Of a stretch of DNA of 47,325 nt, positions 45,010 to 47,325 are shown one piece after another (within the stretch, counting starts at the first letter, position 1; each line of letters begins with the position of its first letter). The position numbers and the translations under genes were made by a program. The notes below the pieces were generated by a model that was not told the origin of the DNA, ran no database searches, and saw only the letters and a list, made by a program, of their open reading frames with translations. The DNA lies in NCBI GenBank assembly GCA_003022565.1, contig PXTN01000021.1, forward strand, positions 1-47,325. The letters are read 5' to 3'. Source of the stretch: Bacteroidetes bacterium QS_3_64_15. Its GTDB lineage: Bacteria; Bacteroidota; Rhodothermia; Rhodothermales; Salinibacteraceae.

Positions 45010-45026
45010 GTCGGCGGACCGCCGAC
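45010..45026. repeat. GTCGGCGG/CCGCCGAC palindrome
   Basis: A perfect 8-bp inverted repeat around one base, followed by CCGCAGTCGGCCGTC. Elements with the same words (CCGCAGTCG, CCGTC, TTCCCG) occur at about 38874-38945, and a related GACCGCGG hairpin at 22796. Confidence 0.55.
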
Positions 45027-45101
45027 CGCAGTCGGCCGTCCTTCCCGGGAGTAGGTTGCGTCCCACAGAAATCGATCAGAGGGATTTCCTCCACGCACTC
45101 A

Positions 45102-46289
45102 TCACGAGGATGTTGCGGGGGACCGGGAGCGGTACAGAATCTCGTCCACGGCGTAGACGGCGAGGCCGAGCGTCGTGAACGCGACGAGTGCGACGGCCGG
45201 GGCCCAGATGATGAAGCCGCCGACAATGCCGAGCGCCGCGCCGAGGTATTTGATGTAGTTGAGTTGTTTGTTGGTCGTGCGCCGGAGGAGCATCTCAAGC
45301 TGGCGCTCGTCGTATGCTCGCACGTTGTCGTAGATCATGGTCTCCACGTCGAGGGTGTCCACGAGACGGAGGATGATCCCGGTCAGCAGCTCCTCAACTT
45401 CTTCACTGCGGCGTTCGAGCTCGGTGGGGAGGCGGTCGAGCAGCGGATCGACTTCCTCAACGAGTGGGTCGATCGACGTTGGGAGGCGTCGGACGGTCTC
45501 GTGCAGCCGAGCGTGGAAGTCCTCCTCCCCGAAAAACCGATAGGCCCGCAGGGCCAGCCCCGACAGGCCGTCGCCGGCATGGGCCTCCACCTGCTGGGCG
45601 GTGAGGGCAACGATCCGCTCTTGCACTGAGGGCGTGGAGAGGATGTCTCGCAAAATCTTGCGGAGCAGGGCTTTGATCTCCGAGCGCACCGCCTCGTCGG
45701 TCATCACGTTGCCGGCCGCCGCCACGAGCCGATCGCGATACTGAGTGACCAAGCCGCTCTCACGGATTTTTTCTTTGATGATTCGCTTGTTGATGAGCTC
45801 GTCGCTCACCGCTTGGGCGAGGCGGTAGGCCACCCGCTCCCGCTGGGCCGGCACGAGCCCCTGGCCCACGAGGGGCCGCGGCTCTCGGGGCTGAAACAGC
45901 ATCGTGATAGCAAGCCAGTTCGTCCCGAACCCCACGAGGCCGCTGACGGCGGTGAAGCGCAGCAGGTTCTCCAGGGGCACGGTGTACCCGACCACCGTCA
46001 CGGTGACGCCGGGAAAGTCCCACACGAACGACACGGCGAAGAGTGCCCCCAGCGCCCACGGCAGGATCCGCAGGACGGGCAGCCAGCGGGCGTAGCCATC
46101 GACTTGGCGGGACGGCGGATCGATGGCCGTCCCATCCCCACGATCGCCGGGGCGGAGCAGATGACGCCCTGCCCTCCGGATCACCTTCCGCTGGAGGCGA
46201 GACCACGAGGCCTCGGCCGAGTCGGCCACTCCGTCCGACGCTTCCGCCTCCTGCGGGCGAGCGTCCGAGCCGGCGTCGAAATCAGCCAT
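45102..46289 (-). CDS. DUF445 family membrane protein
   Basis: 395 residues from the ATG at 46289. After an acidic N-terminus come two membrane segments (LRILPWALGALFAVSFVWDF, LLRFTAVSGLVGFGTNWLAITMLF), with the DUF445 signature GFGTNWLAITMLFQPREPRPLVGQGLVPAQRERVA. Then there is a long helical middle (ISDELINKR-type, RLPTSIDPLVEEVDPLLDRLPTELERR) and a C-terminal pair of membrane helices (YLGAALGIVGGFIIWAPAVALVAFTTLGLAVYAVDE). In other bacteria the family is linked to cell-envelope or sporulation membrane functions; the job here is unknown. It lies 137 bp upstream of the WS/DGAT gene on the same strand. Confidence 0.9.
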   Translation of the reverse strand: MADFDAGSDARPQEAEASDGVADSAEASWSRLQRKVIRRAGRHLLRPGDRGDGTAIDPPSRQVDGYARWLPVLRILPWALGALFAVSFVWDFPGVTVTVVGYTVPLENLLRFTAVSGLVGFGTNWLAITMLFQPREPRPLVGQGLVPAQRERVAYRLAQAVSDELINKRIIKEKIRESGLVTQYRDRLVAAAGNVMTDEAVRSEIKALLRKILRDILSTPSVQERIVALTAQQVEAHAGDGLSGLALRAYRFFGEEDFHARLHETVRRLPTSIDPLVEEVDPLLDRLPTELERRSEEVEELLTGIILRLVDTLDVETMIYDNVRAYDERQLEMLLRRTTNKQLNYIKYLGAALGIVGGFIIWAPAVALVAFTTLGLAVYAVDEILYRSRSPATSS

Positions 46290-46396
46290 GTGCGGGGAAC
46301 GGCTTCGTGCTGGGGAGTACACACGCTAGCCGAATCGAGGAAGGGGTAAGCCGCGATTGGCACCCGAGGCGCAAACCGCTCAACGCAAAATCCTCA

Positions 46397-46589
46397 GAGT
46401 CTGTTTGGTGGATCGATGTGCAGCTAAGACACAGTGGTCGAAGCCGCAAAAAGGTGCCCAAACGAGCCCTGTAGTGGGGGCCGAGCGAGAGCGAGGTCAT
46501 GCCCCTGGTGAACTACCGGGCAAGTGTAGAAGGCTTTTTGCGCGAGGTCCACGAAGTCGCAGGCCACAGAACGTCTGCCAAACAGACTC
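46397..46589. mobile_element. MITE-like element with 12-bp terminal inverted repeats
   Basis: GAGTCTGTTTGG (46397-46408) and its exact complement CCAAACAGACTC (46578-46589) bound 193 bases, flanked on both sides by TCA (46394-46396 and 46590-46592). A 3-bp TNA target duplication and termini starting GAG are features of IS5-family (IS1031 group) elements. The interior holds no transposase; short open stretches are not recognisable. It fits a non-autonomous element mobilised by a related IS elsewhere. Confidence 0.62.
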
Positions 46590-46602
46590 TCAACGCACAA
46601 CG

Positions 46603-47325
46603 CTAAAACACCTTCATGAGGGTCATGTCGTCCAGGTAGTGGTCGGGATTTCGCCGAACGTCCCGCAGCAGCGCATTGGTCTGAACCGCGACCGAATCGA
46701 GGCGCCGGTAGAGCCCGGGATCGTTGAGGAGGCGCCCGGCCGTGCCGCGGCCCTCGTTCAGCTTGGTCGCGATCGTGTCGAGGGTGGCCGAGGTGCGTTC
46801 GAACGACGCGAGGCTTCGATTGAGGCGGTCGAGCGACCGGTTGAGCCGCCCCACGGCTACGTCCAGCGAGTCGCCGTTTTCCTCCATGAACGCCTCCAGG
46901 TCGCTCGACACCGACCGCAGGTCCTGGAGGAGCGCGCGAATGGTTTCTTTCTCCGCGTCGGTGACCGACTCGATATCGCCCGTGATCTTCTGGACGGATG
47001 CCAGGGACCGACGCAGGTCGCTGTCGGGACTTCGGAGTTGCTGCCTCAAAGCCGCCAGGCTCGAATTCGCGCTCGTAAGCACGCTGTCCGTCTTGTTGAT
47101 CAGCGCCGGGGCTTGCTCGGTAAGCCGGCTCAGGGAGGAGGTCGTCTCAGGGGGCGAGAGGGTCGTGCCGGGAGGAAGCCGTGGGTTGTCCCGTGGACCG
47201 GGGAGGATGGTGACGTGGACGCCCCCGAGCGCACTGAACCCCGAGACCTTAGCGTGCGACCCCTTCGGAATGTAGGAATCAGGCTTGAGTCGGAGTTGGA
47301 CGCGCACTGTCTGCGACTTCGGGTC
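46603..47325 (-). CDS. MCE/MlaD family protein, N-terminus cut by window
   Basis: The open frame continues past the window edge (DPKSQTVRVQLRLKPDSYIPKG is in frame with it). It starts in an MCE domain, ending SHAKVSGFSALGGVHVTILPG, and continues with a long alpha-helical stretch (LSRLTEQAPALINKTDSVLTSANSSLAAL ... TATLDTIATKLNEGRGTAGRLLNDPGLYRRLDSVA). Such proteins are the substrate-binding part of Mla-type ABC lipid transport systems. The ATPase and permease would be expected upstream, beyond 47325. The MITE-like element lies 13 bases after its stop. Confidence 0.88.
   Translation of the reverse strand, partial: DPKSQTVRVQLRLKPDSYIPKGSHAKVSGFSALGGVHVTILPGPRDNPRLPPGTTLSPPETTSSLSRLTEQAPALINKTDSVLTSANSSLAALRQQLRSPDSDLRRSLASVQKITGDIESVTDAEKETIRALLQDLRSVSSDLEAFMEENGDSLDVAVGRLNRSLDRLNRSLASFERTSATLDTIATKLNEGRGTAGRLLNDPGLYRRLDSVAVQTNALLRDVRRNPDHYLDDMTLMKVF

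Noticed and set aside
1-47325. CRISPR arrays, rRNA and tRNA genes
   Set aside because: No regularly spaced direct repeats, no rRNA-like sequence and no tRNA T-loop pattern with a matching cloverleaf were seen by eye.

Overview
The window is GC-rich, and most of its proteins are strongly acidic. It encodes SprA (type IX secretion), a SusC/SusD pair, CRTAC-type FG-GAP lipoproteins and other Bacteroidota hallmarks. The gene set and acidic proteome suggest a halophilic member of the Rhodothermota (Salinibacter-like). That placement is inference from gene content; no rRNA is present and no database was searched.

Layout. Positions 1-12.0 kb hold housekeeping genes: a small zinc-ribbon protein, lipB, the giant sprA, a saccharopine-dehydrogenase-like enzyme, recR and ybaB. 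Positions 12.3-33.3 kb form a carbohydrate/sugar-acid region. It holds a GMC dehydrogenase beside a decayed remnant of its small subunit, a creatininase-family hydrolase, gluconokinase and a GntP permease, a TAT-exported TIM-barrel isomerase, a nucleoside/H+ symporter-type MFS carrier, a second GMC dehydrogenase with an intact TAT-signal small subunit, an FG-GAP/ASPIC lipoprotein, SusD and SusC, and a Gfo/Idh/MocA oxidoreductase. LacI-type operator-like sites lie in the two divergent promoter regions of this block (MFS/GMC and SusC/Gfo-Idh). A reasonable reading is a periplasmic sugar- or glycoside-oxidation and uptake system: SusC/D import across the outer membrane, flavin dehydrogenase plus hitch-hiker subunit oxidise in the periplasm, the exported TIM-barrel enzyme and cytoplasmic Gfo/Idh enzyme process the product, and MFS/GntP/GntK take up and phosphorylate sugars or sugar acids.

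Positions 33.3-39 kb carry an unrecognised acidic-linker protein, an ABC transporter pair separated by GTAGAGACGT-type palindromic repeats, a remnant of a nucleotide pyrophosphatase/phosphodiesterase gene, a lipoprotein and a PLDc_N membrane protein. Positions 39-43.5 kb are more accessory: a dus gene, a PIN/AbrB module lying between the dus gene and a diverged duplicate of its 3' end, an SCP2-like protein, a frameshifted zeta-toxin-like kinase with a small overlapping partner, and a phasin-like protein. Positions 43.5-47.3 kb hold a wax-ester synthase/DGAT, a DUF445 protein, a MITE-like element and the C-terminal part of an MCE/MlaD protein cut by the window edge.

The intergenic DNA is unusually rich in palindromic and low-complexity repeats, and at least four broken or remnant genes are visible.
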